A stretch of DNA of 33,986 nucleotides, from NCBI GenBank assembly GCA_026785865.1, contig JAJAZG010000324.1:1-33986 (forward strand). The letters run 5' to 3'. A model generated the notes under the pieces. That model was not told where the DNA came from, did no database searches, and saw only the letters and a list, made by a program, of their open reading frames with translations. A program made the translations under genes and the position numbers. Each line of letters opens with the position of its first letter. Position 1 is the stretch's first letter. The stretch is from Pseudanabaena sp. CAN_BIN31. GTDB taxonomy: Bacteria > Cyanobacteriota > Cyanobacteriia > Pseudanabaenales > Pseudanabaenaceae. Below are positions 1 through 7,472 of the stretch, in pieces.

Positions 1-1
1 T

Positions 2-808
2 GACTCCGATGAAACTCCTGTGGATAATGAACTCCAGAATGACATCCCGAATATGTTATTGGACTTGTTGCGCGAGATTTGGGGCAGTTCCTCCGAAGAT
101 GCGTCCCGCCGCTCTGATTGGTTTTGGGGTGTGGATATGGGGATATATTATGAAGCAAACCGAGAGGAACCAGCAAAATCAAAATGCATAGTTCCCGATG
201 GCTTTCTTGCCCTAGGTGTGCCTAAGAATGTAGGTGAAGGCGGACGGTTAAGCTATGTACTGTGGGAAGAAAAGGAGAAACCGATTCTCGTATTTGAAGT
301 TGTTTCTAAAAAATATAATGGCGAATATGACAGTAAATTAGCCAAGTATGAAGAGTTGGGGATTCTTTACTGTGTGATTTATAACTCCACTACTGGTCGT
401 AAGCTGTATAAGAATCATCAATCTTTAGAAGTATATAAATTGATTGATAGGAAGTATCACCTGATGCCATCGGTTAGCCTGTTACGCGAAGGTGGAAAGA
501 TGGTATGGATACCAGAAATCGCATTGGGAATTGGATGCGAACAAGGCGATCACGGTGATTGGCAGCGTGAGTGGGTCTATTGGTACGATCGCTTTGGCAA
601 GAGATATCCTACTGCTCATGAACGTGCGGCTATGGCTGAGGCGATCGCTATTCAATCAGATCTTGCTAAACAACGTACCGAGGCGATCGCTGCTCAATCA
701 GATCTTGCTAAACAACGTGCCGAGGCGATCGCTATTCAAGAAAAACAAAAAAATGAAAAATTAATATCTTATCTAAAATCTATTGGAGTTAATCCAGAGG
801 ATCTTTAG
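2..808 (+). CDS. Uma2-family PD-(D/E)XK endonuclease, 5' end outside window
   Basis: The reading frame is open from base 2, and the only early start is a GTG at 20, so the true start probably lies upstream of the window. The visible protein matches the Uma2 family (PF05685), a restriction-endonuclease-like fold greatly expanded in cyanobacteria. Seen: a PDGFLALG stretch followed by KPILVFEVVSKK, which supply the Asp and Glu of the PD-(D/E)XK-like active site, then a KLAKYEELGI segment usual in these proteins. After the domain comes a Trp/Tyr-rich linker (REWVYWYDRFGKRYP) and a C-terminal helix built of 14-residue repeats, ending about 20 residues before the stop. The cellular role of Uma2 proteins is unsettled (nuclease, possibly transposon-derived). 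The stop is followed by a copy of an 80-bp repeat. Confidence 0.85.
   Translation, partial: DSDETPVDNELQNDIPNMLLDLLREIWGSSSEDASRRSDWFWGVDMGIYYEANREEPAKSKCIVPDGFLALGVPKNVGEGGRLSYVLWEEKEKPILVFEVVSKKYNGEYDSKLAKYEELGILYCVIYNSTTGRKLYKNHQSLEVYKLIDRKYHLMPSVSLLREGGKMVWIPEIALGIGCEQGDHGDWQREWVYWYDRFGKRYPTAHERAAMAEAIAIQSDLAKQRTEAIAAQSDLAKQRAEAIAIQEKQKNEKLISYLKSIGVNPEDL
638..736 (+). repeat. In-frame 42-bp tandem repeat in the Uma2 gene
   Basis: Two full 42-bp units (638-679 and 680-721) and a partial third (722-736) encode repeats of the type EAIAIQSDLAKQR. Each unit starts with GAGGCGATCGCT, so a HIP1 octamer is part of the repeat. It extends the C-terminal helix, and copy number could vary by slippage. 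Confidence 0.9.
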
Positions 809-820
809 ACTTGGTTGAAG

Positions 821-899
821 CGATCTCATTTCACATCAACAAATATTGCGATCGCGAATCGCCTACAAAAAAACTTGAAAAGATAATCATTGAGGCGAT
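821..899 (+). repeat. Copy A of an ~80-bp direct repeat
   Basis: This segment between the Uma2 gene and the next gene is repeated at 1803-1879 in the same orientation. By eye, 70 of 79 aligned columns agree, with two single-base gaps. Both copies contain TTTCACATCAACAAA, then ATTGCGATCGCGAATCG, and end in TTGAGGCGAT. The two copies bracket the gene pair at 969-1729. Confidence 0.85.
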
Positions 900-968
900 C
901 GCCATGTACAAATAAATTAGATTGCTTAGAGTTATAATTTATATCAATAAGCTCTCAAAGTTAGAAAC

Positions 969-1331
969 ATGACTACAGTAGCAATCCTACCGATCTCTAA
1001 TGTCAGTGGCGAAAAATCCTATCGAGCGATCGCAGGGAACAAACAGAGTATTGGTAAAACTGCTGGACAAGCCTTAGACGGTTTAACTATTCAATTGGGT
1101 GAACCTGACTTCTGTGGAATGCTTATCGTTCAAAGCTTTTATCCAGACTCATTCTTTGGTGCTGAGCAACAAAAGAGATTGTCAGGATTGATGAATTTAT
1201 GGAGAATGGCTCGCGATCTCGGCGAAGCATTGCCATCTGAGCAACAGATAGAATTGGATACTTTGGTTGATGCTGAACTAAAAGCTGCGACTAACCGTAC
1301 AAGTTCTCTAATGCAGCAATTGAGTCAATGA
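969..1331 (+). CDS. Conserved small hypothetical protein paired with an HNH nuclease
   Basis: A 120-residue soluble protein of unknown function. It starts MTTVAILPISN and has no signal peptide, membrane segment or recognised catalytic motif. The second half is helical and charged (AEQQKRLSGLMNLWRMARD; LPSEQQIELDTLVDAELK). Its stop overlaps the start of the following HNH nuclease gene by four bases (ATGA), so the two are translationally coupled and probably work together. From memory, I associate proteins of this type with HNH genes in other cyanobacteria, but that needs a search. A role as partner, regulator or immunity protein for the nuclease is inference. The gene contains a HIP1 octamer near 1024, so its base composition does not look foreign. 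Confidence 0.75.
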   Translation: MTTVAILPISNVSGEKSYRAIAGNKQSIGKTAGQALDGLTIQLGEPDFCGMLIVQSFYPDSFFGAEQQKRLSGLMNLWRMARDLGEALPSEQQIELDTLVDAELKAATNRTSSLMQQLSQ

Positions 1332-1729
1332 ATCCATATTATGCGGCGATCGCGGAACGGGCAAACCATCGGTGTGAATATTGCCATGCTCCTGAGTTGG
1401 TTTTTAATTTTCCATTTGAGGTTGAGCATATTATCCCTATTGCTCGACAAGGTAAAAATGATGAAGCCAATTTAGCGCTTGCCTGTCGTTCTTGTAATTT
1501 GCGTAAAGGCACTCGTATTTGTGGCAGTGCAATTGATCCAAGCATCGAAATTAGTTTTTTTCGCCCAAGAGAAAATAAGTGGGTTGAGCATTTTCAAGTT
1601 GATGCTGAGTTAGGGGTAGTTGTCGGAATTACTGATATTGGGAAAGTTACTGTAGAAAATTTAGTGATGAATAGTACTGCTCAAGTCGCTGCTCGGCAGT
1701 TGTGGATTCGGTTAGGTTTGTTTCCTTAG
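1328..1729 (+). CDS. HNH endonuclease
   Basis: A 133-residue single-domain HNH nuclease. The core is complete: a CEYCH zinc knuckle at about residues 17-21, the HNH strand with FEVEHIIPIARQG (catalytic His and metal-binding residues) at about 35-47, an Asn in NDEANLALAC, and a second knuckle CRSCNLRKG. This is the compact form of the family seen in many cyanobacteria and in phage or restriction contexts. The C-terminal ~60 residues (FFRPRENKWVEHF...) are typical of the cyanobacterial group. It is translationally coupled to the preceding 120-residue protein. The substrate cannot be told from sequence. A second copy of the 80-bp repeat follows downstream. Confidence 0.88.
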   Translation: MNPYYAAIAERANHRCEYCHAPELVFNFPFEVEHIIPIARQGKNDEANLALACRSCNLRKGTRICGSAIDPSIEISFFRPRENKWVEHFQVDAELGVVVGITDIGKVTVENLVMNSTAQVAARQLWIRLGLFP

Positions 1730-1802
1730 AATACTCAAAAGCTCTTAGTTTCGTTGGTGGATCAGAATTGTTAAGCGATCGCCTTTCCCCACAACCATAG
1801 CT

Positions 1803-1879
1803 CGATCGCATTTCACATCAACAAAATTGCGATCGCGAATCGACTACAGCAAACTTGAGAAGATAATTGTTGAGGCGAT
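1803..1879 (+). repeat. Copy B of the ~80-bp direct repeat
   Basis: The partner of the copy at 821-899, in direct orientation. It runs just into the open frame upstream of the ATPase gene, which argues that the ATPase starts downstream of it. Confidence 0.85.
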
Positions 1880-1956
1880 TTCGTTTGACTAAGCGTTATA
1901 ATTTACGAGAATTTATATTTAACGCCGAAATAACAACGCAATCGATTGGAAACTGT

Positions 1957-3534
1957 ATGATGGCACTAACTTTTCACAAGTTATCAAGGTTCGGCAACGT
2001 TACAGAGCAGCCTCACAACAAGGGGTATCTACAACCCAACAATTGGGATGATTACGGTAATAAGACTTTATTTAGCCTCACTATCTTTGATGAGCAAGGT
2101 AATGAGCAGACTATCGGCAACATAAAAATAGGCTTTGTTGGTCAAGATAATGAATGGACTAATGAGCATATTCCAGATTCATTTGAGGTATTATCTGAAA
2201 TTTTTTATTCTCTTGGTCAGGATGCTGATTATTACCGAAATATAGTTGAAATCCTTTCTCACGAAATGGCTATTAATTTGCTAACCTCTCTCCGCGATGT
2301 AGTACATGATCCTAGTTGCCTGAAAATTGCTGAAAATGAAGATGCTTATAACGATTCTTTACTTAGGTCTGTAAACCGCACGTCTATTGAAAATCAGTTT
2401 AGAAGGATTTTACGCCATGAAGCCCCACTCACTAAATACAATTTCTTTTATGAGAAGGTTGCTGGTGGACGCTATTCTGGCATAAAAGTCAATTTTGCTG
2501 TTGAGCCAAATACCAAACCTTCTTCTAATATTCATGTATTAATTGGTCGTAATGGTGTGGGCAAAACAACCCTACTGAATAATATGGTAAATGCACTTCT
2601 TTCTAATCGGGGGGGAGTGCGAGAAACTGGCAATTTTGCTACCGTATCACCACTGGGTAGGACTGAGTCTCTCAATAATAATTATTTTGCTGGTGTTGTT
2701 TCTATCTCATTCAGTGCTTTTGATCCCTTTACTCCTCCAAATGATCAGCCTGAGGCTGATGTCGGAATGCGCTATTACTATGTAGGGCTACAAAAACGTC
2801 TTTCTGAACCAGACGGTCAGGCTGTTTTGGGACTGAAAGATAGAGATGATTTGTGCGGAGATTTCATCGCCAGCCTAAATATTTGCTTTGCATTAACAGC
2901 GAAGAAAACACGATGGATAAATGCGGTTAACACTTTAGGGTCAGATTTTAATTTTGCTGAAATGGATTTGTGCGAACTTACGAATATAAACAATCAAAAT
3001 GAACGTGATGAAAGAGCAACAGTACTTTTCAAAAAACGAATGAGTTCAGGTCATGCCATTGTCCTTTTAACCATTACAAAACTGGTTGAAACTATCGAAG
3101 AAAAAACTTTAGTCCTACTTGACGAGCCTGAAAGCCATCTTCATCCTCCATTATTATCGGCATTTACGCGAGCATTATCGGATTTGCTGGTTAATCGTAA
3201 CGCTGTAGCAATAATCGCTACGCACTCGCCAGTAGTGTTACAGGAAGTTCCTAAATCTTGCGTTTCGATACTCCGAAGAACTAGGCTTATTGCAAATGTT
3301 GATAGACCAGAAAGTGAGACATTTGCTGAGAATGTGGGTGTTTTAACGCGAGAAGTTTTTGGATTGGAAGTTTCCAAATCTGGATTTCATAGCTTACTGG
3401 AGAAATCTGTGGCTGAAGGCAAGAGCTACGAAGAAATAGAAGAAGAAGATTATCAGAATCAACTTGGGTTTGAAGGAAAAACTATTTTGCGATCGATGAT
3501 AATGATAAGAGATTCGCAATCGGGGGCTATCTAA
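1957..3534 (+). CDS. ptuA: Septu-type AAA/ABC-like ATPase (PtuA-like)
   Basis: A 525-residue ATPase of the AAA_15/AAA_21 (overcoming-lysogenization, SMC-like) class. The Walker A motif GRNGVGKTT is at about residues 197-205, Walker B LVLLDEPESHLHPP at about 384, and the switch His in IIATHSP at about 420. I start it at ATG 1957 (MMALTFHKL): an upstream TTG in frame at 1867 lies inside a repeat and reads through basic, unlikely sequence, while GGA six bases before 1957 gives a weak ribosome site. The stop overlaps the start of an HNH nuclease gene by one base. ATPase followed by HNH is the Septu anti-phage arrangement, where PtuA binds nucleotide and restrains or guides the PtuB nuclease. No exact HIP1 octamer was seen in the gene. 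Assignment to Septu rests on motifs and gene pairing. Confidence 0.82.
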   Translation: MMALTFHKLSRFGNVTEQPHNKGYLQPNNWDDYGNKTLFSLTIFDEQGNEQTIGNIKIGFVGQDNEWTNEHIPDSFEVLSEIFYSLGQDADYYRNIVEILSHEMAINLLTSLRDVVHDPSCLKIAENEDAYNDSLLRSVNRTSIENQFRRILRHEAPLTKYNFFYEKVAGGRYSGIKVNFAVEPNTKPSSNIHVLIGRNGVGKTTLLNNMVNALLSNRGGVRETGNFATVSPLGRTESLNNNYFAGVVSISFSAFDPFTPPNDQPEADVGMRYYYVGLQKRLSEPDGQAVLGLKDRDDLCGDFIASLNICFALTAKKTRWINAVNTLGSDFNFAEMDLCELTNINNQNERDERATVLFKKRMSSGHAIVLLTITKLVETIEEKTLVLLDEPESHLHPPLLSAFTRALSDLLVNRNAVAIIATHSPVVLQEVPKSCVSILRRTRLIANVDRPESETFAENVGVLTREVFGLEVSKSGFHSLLEKSVAEGKSYEEIEEEDYQNQLGFEGKTILRSMIMIRDSQSGAI

Positions 3535-4400
3535 TGAGGGCTTTAGCTACACCAAATGATAGTCCAAAGACAGTATATGAAACATGTATAAATAGTATTG
3601 CAAATACAGATTTACGAGATCGCCTCAATCTGGTAACTCCTAATATTCTTGTTGCAGCAGGGGATTATGAGCAAAAAGCAAAGGCAAAACAGCTTTATTC
3701 CATTCCATCAAATAACTGCAAGAATCATGAAATCGCTTTAGGAGGCGTGACTAAAAAGGAACTCAAGGATGTTTATAGTTCACATATGGTAGATAGAGCA
3801 AAACCAGCAAGAGCGATCTATGACTTGTTGTTGTCTCAGGCTCCATTGGGACGATGTCCATTTTGTGGTTTTGGTCAGGTTTCCACATTGGATCATTATT
3901 TACCGAAAGCCAAATACCCACAGCTATCGGTTTTACCATTAAATCTCATACCTTCATGTAGGGATTGCAATACAGGTAAAAGTGATGCAATTGCGACTAC
4001 AGCAGAAGAGCAAAGTTTGCACCCCTATTTTGATCATCAGAATTTTATTGATGATCAATGGCTCTATGCAGAAGTAAGAAAAACAAAGCCAGCGACTATT
4101 TACTTTTTTGTTAAAGCTCCAGAGCAATGGGACAATATATCCAAAACACGAGTTCAGTCACACTTTAACGCCTTTAACTTGGCTTTACGATATTCATTAG
4201 AAGCTGGCAATGAGATGGTTTCCCTAAGAGATATATTAGTCAACTATAGTAAATCAATGGGTTCACATTCGGTAAAAAAACTATTAGAGATAGAAGCTAA
4301 ATCTTTTACTGGTCGGCATAGTAACTCTTGGGAAACAGCCATGTATCAGGCACTTGCATCGAGTGATTGGTATTGTGATGGTGATGGTGGCTTTCTGTAA
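3534..4400 (+). CDS. ptuB: Septu-type HNH nuclease (PtuB-like)
   Basis: A 288-residue HNH nuclease translationally coupled (TAATG) to the ATPase. The nuclease core runs from about residue 107 to 150: CPFCG at 108-112, the HNH strand with DHYLPKAKYPQLS at 120-132, an Asn in PLNLIPSC, and CRDCNTGK at 142-149. The N-terminal ~100 residues are helical and probably contact the ATPase. The C-terminal ~140 residues hold no motif I recognise. The pairing and the DHxLPK core fit PtuB of Septu systems, in which the nuclease degrades DNA on phage infection. I saw no reverse transcriptase next door, so this is not a retron-associated PtuAB. The alternative is an uncharacterised ATPase-HNH pair of the OLD/Gabija-like group. 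The gene is low in HIP1, as expected for acquired DNA. Confidence 0.82.
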   Translation: MRALATPNDSPKTVYETCINSIANTDLRDRLNLVTPNILVAAGDYEQKAKAKQLYSIPSNNCKNHEIALGGVTKKELKDVYSSHMVDRAKPARAIYDLLLSQAPLGRCPFCGFGQVSTLDHYLPKAKYPQLSVLPLNLIPSCRDCNTGKSDAIATTAEEQSLHPYFDHQNFIDDQWLYAEVRKTKPATIYFFVKAPEQWDNISKTRVQSHFNAFNLALRYSLEAGNEMVSLRDILVNYSKSMGSHSVKKLLEIEAKSFTGRHSNSWETAMYQALASSDWYCDGDGGFL

Positions 4401-4484
4401 GCCGAACTATTGAGGGTCATTGCGATCGCAAATTAAGAACTTGTTAAATTGTATTGAAACATCGGAGAGTATATTAGAAAGACA

Positions 4485-4814
4485 ATGCTCAAAAAAGGTC
4501 GCAAAGTGAATCTCAATGAGTTGCCAGCAGGCGAGATAATCTTGATGGGATTAAGGGATCTTCATAATGGTGAGTCCAATACAATTGGAGCGTTGCTAGT
4601 AGCGATCGCATCCACGCGCTTAACTGAAGCAGGTTTAGACATTCCTAAAAACCATCTAGCACTAGAGCCAGAGCTAACCTTGTATGCCCGTCTCCAAGAT
4701 GAACGAGAAGATGCTTATGCTTACTATAATGCTTTGCTGAATAGCCTCAATAGTTTTTGCAATGCGATCGAACTCAGTTATAAATATGAACCGTCTAAGA
4801 AAATACGCTCATGA
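4485..4814 (+). CDS. Hypothetical protein coupled to a DUF1016 nuclease
   Basis: A 109-residue soluble protein I do not recognise. It begins MLKKGRKVNLNELPAGE. The middle is hydrophobic and helical (GALLVAIASTRLTEAGLDIP), and the rest is acidic and helical (DEREDAYAYYNALLNSLN). No DNA-binding or catalytic motif is evident. Its last codons overlap the start of the DUF1016 nuclease gene by four bases (ATGA), indicating joint expression. Given that coupling, a regulator or partner of the nuclease is the simplest guess, but nothing in the sequence proves it. A HIP1 octamer at about 4601 suggests long residence in the genome or vertical descent. Confidence 0.7.
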   Translation: MLKKGRKVNLNELPAGEIILMGLRDLHNGESNTIGALLVAIASTRLTEAGLDIPKNHLALEPELTLYARLQDEREDAYAYYNALLNSLNSFCNAIELSYKYEPSKKIRS

Positions 4815-5806
4815 CAGACTCTTTACAGCCACAATTTACTGAAGTTCTCATACTCATCAAAACCGCTCAACAAAAAGTTATTGCTACTGCAAATCAAGAA
4901 CTGATTAAGCTGTATTGGAGCATCGGTAAATATATTAGCGATCGCCTAGCTGCCAGCGAATGGGGGCAAAAGACAATTGAACAACTTGCATCCTTTATCC
5001 AAACCCAAGAACCTGCTATCAAAGGATTTGAAAAGCGCAACCTCGAAAGAATGCGACAATTTTACGAAACCTATCCCGATTCACAAATTACGACCGCACT
5101 GCGGACGCAATTGAGTTGGACGCACCATCGCATCATCATGTCACGCTGCAAGACCGAAGCCGAGCGTCTTTTCTACCTTGAACTTGCCGCCACCGAACGC
5201 TACAGCACCCGCGAACTCGATCGCCAAATAAATAGTGGCATTTTCGAGCGCACCCGTCTCGCCGATGCCAAGCTGTCACAAACTCTCCACCCTAAAACAC
5301 TTACAGGTATTTTTCGCGATACCTACGTCCTCGACTTTCTTAACTTACCTGCCAGCCATTCCGAGAATGACCTAAAAACAGCCCTTGTCTCCTATCTCAA
5401 GGAATTTATTCTGGAAATCGGTCGAGACTTCACTTTCCTTGGCGAAGAATATCGCCTTCAGGTTGGTAATAGTGACTTCTTTATCGATCTCCTGTTTTAC
5501 CATCGTGAACTCCAGAGTCTCGTTGCCTTTGAGCTAAAAATCGATAAATTTCGACCTGAATACCTCGGACAACTTGAATTCTATTTAGAAGCCCTCGATC
5601 GCGACCTCAAAAAAGCTCACGAAAACCCTAGTATTGGCGTTCTGCTTTGCCGTGACATAGACGATGAAGTTGTGGAATATGCTCTCAGTCGTTCTATCAG
5701 TCCTACAGTTGTTGCCGAATATGAAATCAAGCTTATTCCTAAGGAACTCCTGCGAAGAAAGCTGAATGAATTTTACGAATTAATCGCAATTAAAAATGAA
5801 ATATAA
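4811..5806 (+). CDS. PDDEXK nuclease domain protein, DUF1016 / YhcG family
   Basis: A 331-residue protein with the two-part layout of the DUF1016 (YhcG) family. The N-terminal helical domain at about residues 5-150 includes the family-typical YWSIGKYI and LSWTHHRIIM stretches. The C-terminal PD-(D/E)XK nuclease domain spans about 160-325. Catalytic candidates are visible: Asp226 in SDFFIDLLFY, and Glu241 and Lys243 in FELKIDKFRPEYLGQ, with Gln254 after them. YhcG proteins are often found near restriction-modification and other defence genes, and they belong to the Holliday-junction-resolvase-like nuclease fold. The length is usual for the family. It is coupled to the small upstream gene. A role in phage defence or DNA repair is inference from family and neighbourhood. 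Confidence 0.9.
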   Translation: MTDSLQPQFTEVLILIKTAQQKVIATANQELIKLYWSIGKYISDRLAASEWGQKTIEQLASFIQTQEPAIKGFEKRNLERMRQFYETYPDSQITTALRTQLSWTHHRIIMSRCKTEAERLFYLELAATERYSTRELDRQINSGIFERTRLADAKLSQTLHPKTLTGIFRDTYVLDFLNLPASHSENDLKTALVSYLKEFILEIGRDFTFLGEEYRLQVGNSDFFIDLLFYHRELQSLVAFELKIDKFRPEYLGQLEFYLEALDRDLKKAHENPSIGVLLCRDIDDEVVEYALSRSISPTVVAEYEIKLIPKELLRRKLNEFYELIAIKNEI

Positions 5807-5945
5807 CGTATTTTCTCTTTTTTAATTCAAGCAAGAATGAAGAGATCGCTTATTAGAGTGTTGATTGGGATATCTTTGTTGTGCAAAATTTGGAAGATGA
5901 GAGTTGAAGCGATCGCTTTTTATAGTGATTGGGGAAGAACGTGAA

Positions 5946-6008
5946 AATAAAGTACCAATTATTTGACGGTAGCAAAGTCGTTTAGCCTTAGCTAATTGGT
6001 ACTTTATT
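5946..6008. repeat. Perfect 16-bp inverted repeat with 31-nt spacer
   Basis: The arm at 5946-5961 (AATAAAGTACCAATTA) is the exact reverse complement of 5993-6008. The spacer 5962-5992 begins TTTGACGG. It lies in the 265-bp gap between the DUF1016 gene and cobH. No T-run follows, so it is not a textbook terminator. It could be a transcript-processing hairpin, a protein site, or the remains of a small mobile element. I saw no cobalamin-riboswitch box (GCCACUG) in this gap. Confidence 0.85.
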
Positions 6009-6071
6009 AAGTTGCACGTCCCTTAAAGGGCTTTAGGCTCTAAAATAGGTAAGCTCCCCCTTGACCAGACC

Positions 6072-6701
6072 ATGCTTGACTATATCCGTGATGGCAATGA
6101 AATTTATCGAAAATCCTTTGCCACAATTCGCGCCGAAGCAAATTTATCAATCTTGCCAGAAGATCTTCAAGTGGTGGCGGTGCGCTTAATTCATGCCTGT
6201 GGGATGACGGATATTGTCAGCGATCTTGGTTATTCTGAAGATGTGGTGAAAATTGGGCGGGCGGCGCTACAAAATGGTGCGAAAATCTTTTGTGATGCAC
6301 AGATGGTTGCGAATGGAGTCACCCGTAAGCGTTTGCCAGCTAATAATCTTGTAATTTGCACCCTGAATGAGCCTGAAGTATCAGCATTGGCTCAGCAAAT
6401 TGGTAATACGCGCTCCGCCGCCGCAATGGAATTATGGCGATCGCAGATTGCGGGATCGATTGTGGCGATCGGTAATGCACCAACGGCGTTATTTCGTCTA
6501 TTAGAGATGCTCGATCAAGGTTTGCCCAAACCAGCAGTTATACTAGGATTCCCTGTTGGCTTTGTCGGTGCGATCGAATCAAAAGCAGCACTTGCCGAAA
6601 ATAGTCGTGGCGTACCTTTTTTGACCATTCACGGTCGCAGAGGCGGTAGCGCGATGTGCGCCGCAGCCTTGAATGCATTAGCGATGGAGAACGAGCTATG
6701 A
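6072..6701 (+). CDS. cobH: Precorrin-8X / cobalt-precorrin-8 methylmutase
   Basis: A 209-residue enzyme (CobH/CbiC) that moves a methyl group from C-11 to C-12 of precorrin-8X to give hydrogenobyrinate (cobyrinate in the cobalt-early route) during cobalamin synthesis. Seen: the family start DYIRDGNEIYRKSF, the catalytic His41 in RLIHACGM, and C-terminal PVGFVGAIESK followed by TIHGRRGGSAMCAAALNALA, which line the active site. Length and start match the family. The stop overlaps the start of cobI (ATGA), so the two form an operon. The gene contains HIP1 octamers and looks like resident DNA. Confidence 0.95.
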   Translation: MLDYIRDGNEIYRKSFATIRAEANLSILPEDLQVVAVRLIHACGMTDIVSDLGYSEDVVKIGRAALQNGAKIFCDAQMVANGVTRKRLPANNLVICTLNEPEVSALAQQIGNTRSAAAMELWRSQIAGSIVAIGNAPTALFRLLEMLDQGLPKPAVILGFPVGFVGAIESKAALAENSRGVPFLTIHGRRGGSAMCAAALNALAMENEL

Positions 6702-7426
6702 ACCCAGTTGAAGATAAAAGTGAGATAAAGGCGGGAAACTTATACGGTTTAGGAATTGGACCTGGCGATCCAGAGCTATTGACCCTCAAGGCGCACCGCA
6801 TCTTAACCTCAGTTCCTGTAATCGCTTATCCGACGATGGAAAGTGGCAAAGTTTTAGCAAGGGCGATCGTCGCTGATTTCATCCGTCCCGAACAGATAGA
6901 AATTCCGATGCCGCTTCCCTTTAGTGTTGATCGCTCTTCTCAACCCTATTACGATATTGCCGCCGAAAAAATTGCCGAACATTTATCCGCAGGGCGCGAT
7001 GTGGCGGTATTGTGTGAGGGCGATCCGATGCTCTACGGCACGTTTATGTATATATTCAATCGCCTTGGGAATCGGTTCCATACAGAAGTAATTCCAGGCA
7101 TATCTTCCACTTTTGCTAGTGCGGCGATGTTGGGCGCTCCCCTCACCTATCGCAATGATGTGTTGAGCATTATGCCTGCGACTTTAGATGCGGATATCTT
7201 ACGCGATCGCCTAGCGGTTGCGGATGCGGCGATCATTATCAAACTTGGTAGGCATTTCGCAAAAGTTAAATTAGTTTTAGAAGAATTAGGACTATTTTCT
7301 CGCGCTCTATATATCGAACGCGCCACGATGCCCAATCAAACGATTAAGGCGATCGCCTCAGTTAATGCTGATGAGGTTCCTTATTGGGCGATCGTGATGA
7401 TTCCTAGTAAAACTAATCCGCAGTAG
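6698..7426 (+). CDS. cobI: Precorrin-2 C(20)-methyltransferase
   Basis: A 242-residue S-adenosylmethionine-dependent tetrapyrrole methylase (CobI/CbiL) that methylates C-20 of precorrin-2 in the corrin pathway. The glycine-rich N-terminal motif LYGLGIGPGDPELLTLKAHR and the VLCEGDPMLYGTFMYIF motif are typical of this subfamily; VIPGISSTFASAA is also conserved. I start it at ATG 6698, four bases overlapping the cobH stop. An upstream ATG at 6656 would overlap cobH further and add residues unlike the family. It works in the same pathway as cobH, and the two are co-transcribed. A strong hairpin follows the stop. Confidence 0.94.
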   Translation: MNPVEDKSEIKAGNLYGLGIGPGDPELLTLKAHRILTSVPVIAYPTMESGKVLARAIVADFIRPEQIEIPMPLPFSVDRSSQPYYDIAAEKIAEHLSAGRDVAVLCEGDPMLYGTFMYIFNRLGNRFHTEVIPGISSTFASAAMLGAPLTYRNDVLSIMPATLDADILRDRLAVADAAIIIKLGRHFAKVKLVLEELGLFSRALYIERATMPNQTIKAIASVNADEVPYWAIVMIPSKTNPQ

Positions 7427-7430
7427 TGTC

Positions 7431-7472
7431 AAATAAGTGATGATGGACTGCGCGATGCATCATCACTTATTT
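7431..7472. terminator. Bidirectional hairpin between convergent cobI and HNH genes
   Basis: Perfect 15-bp stem: 7431-7445 (AAATAAGTGATGATG) pairs with 7458-7472, with a 12-nt loop. It sits between two convergent genes, and its right arm reaches the stop codon of the minus-strand HNH gene. The T-run is weak on both sides, so termination efficiency is uncertain. Confidence 0.75.

Noticed and set aside
638..736. CRISPR-like short repeats in the Uma2 gene
   Set aside because: They are in-frame coding repeats of 42 bp without spacers.
1867..1956. N-terminal extension of the PtuA-like ATPase from TTG 1867
   Set aside because: It starts within the direct repeat and encodes sequence unlike the family; ATG 1957 is better.
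1957..4400. Retron (reverse transcriptase plus PtuAB)
   Set aside because: No reverse-transcriptase motif (such as YxDD) in any neighbouring protein.
5807..6071. Cobalamin riboswitch upstream of cobH
   Set aside because: No B12-box or typical junction seen; only an inverted repeat and a small GC hairpin are present.
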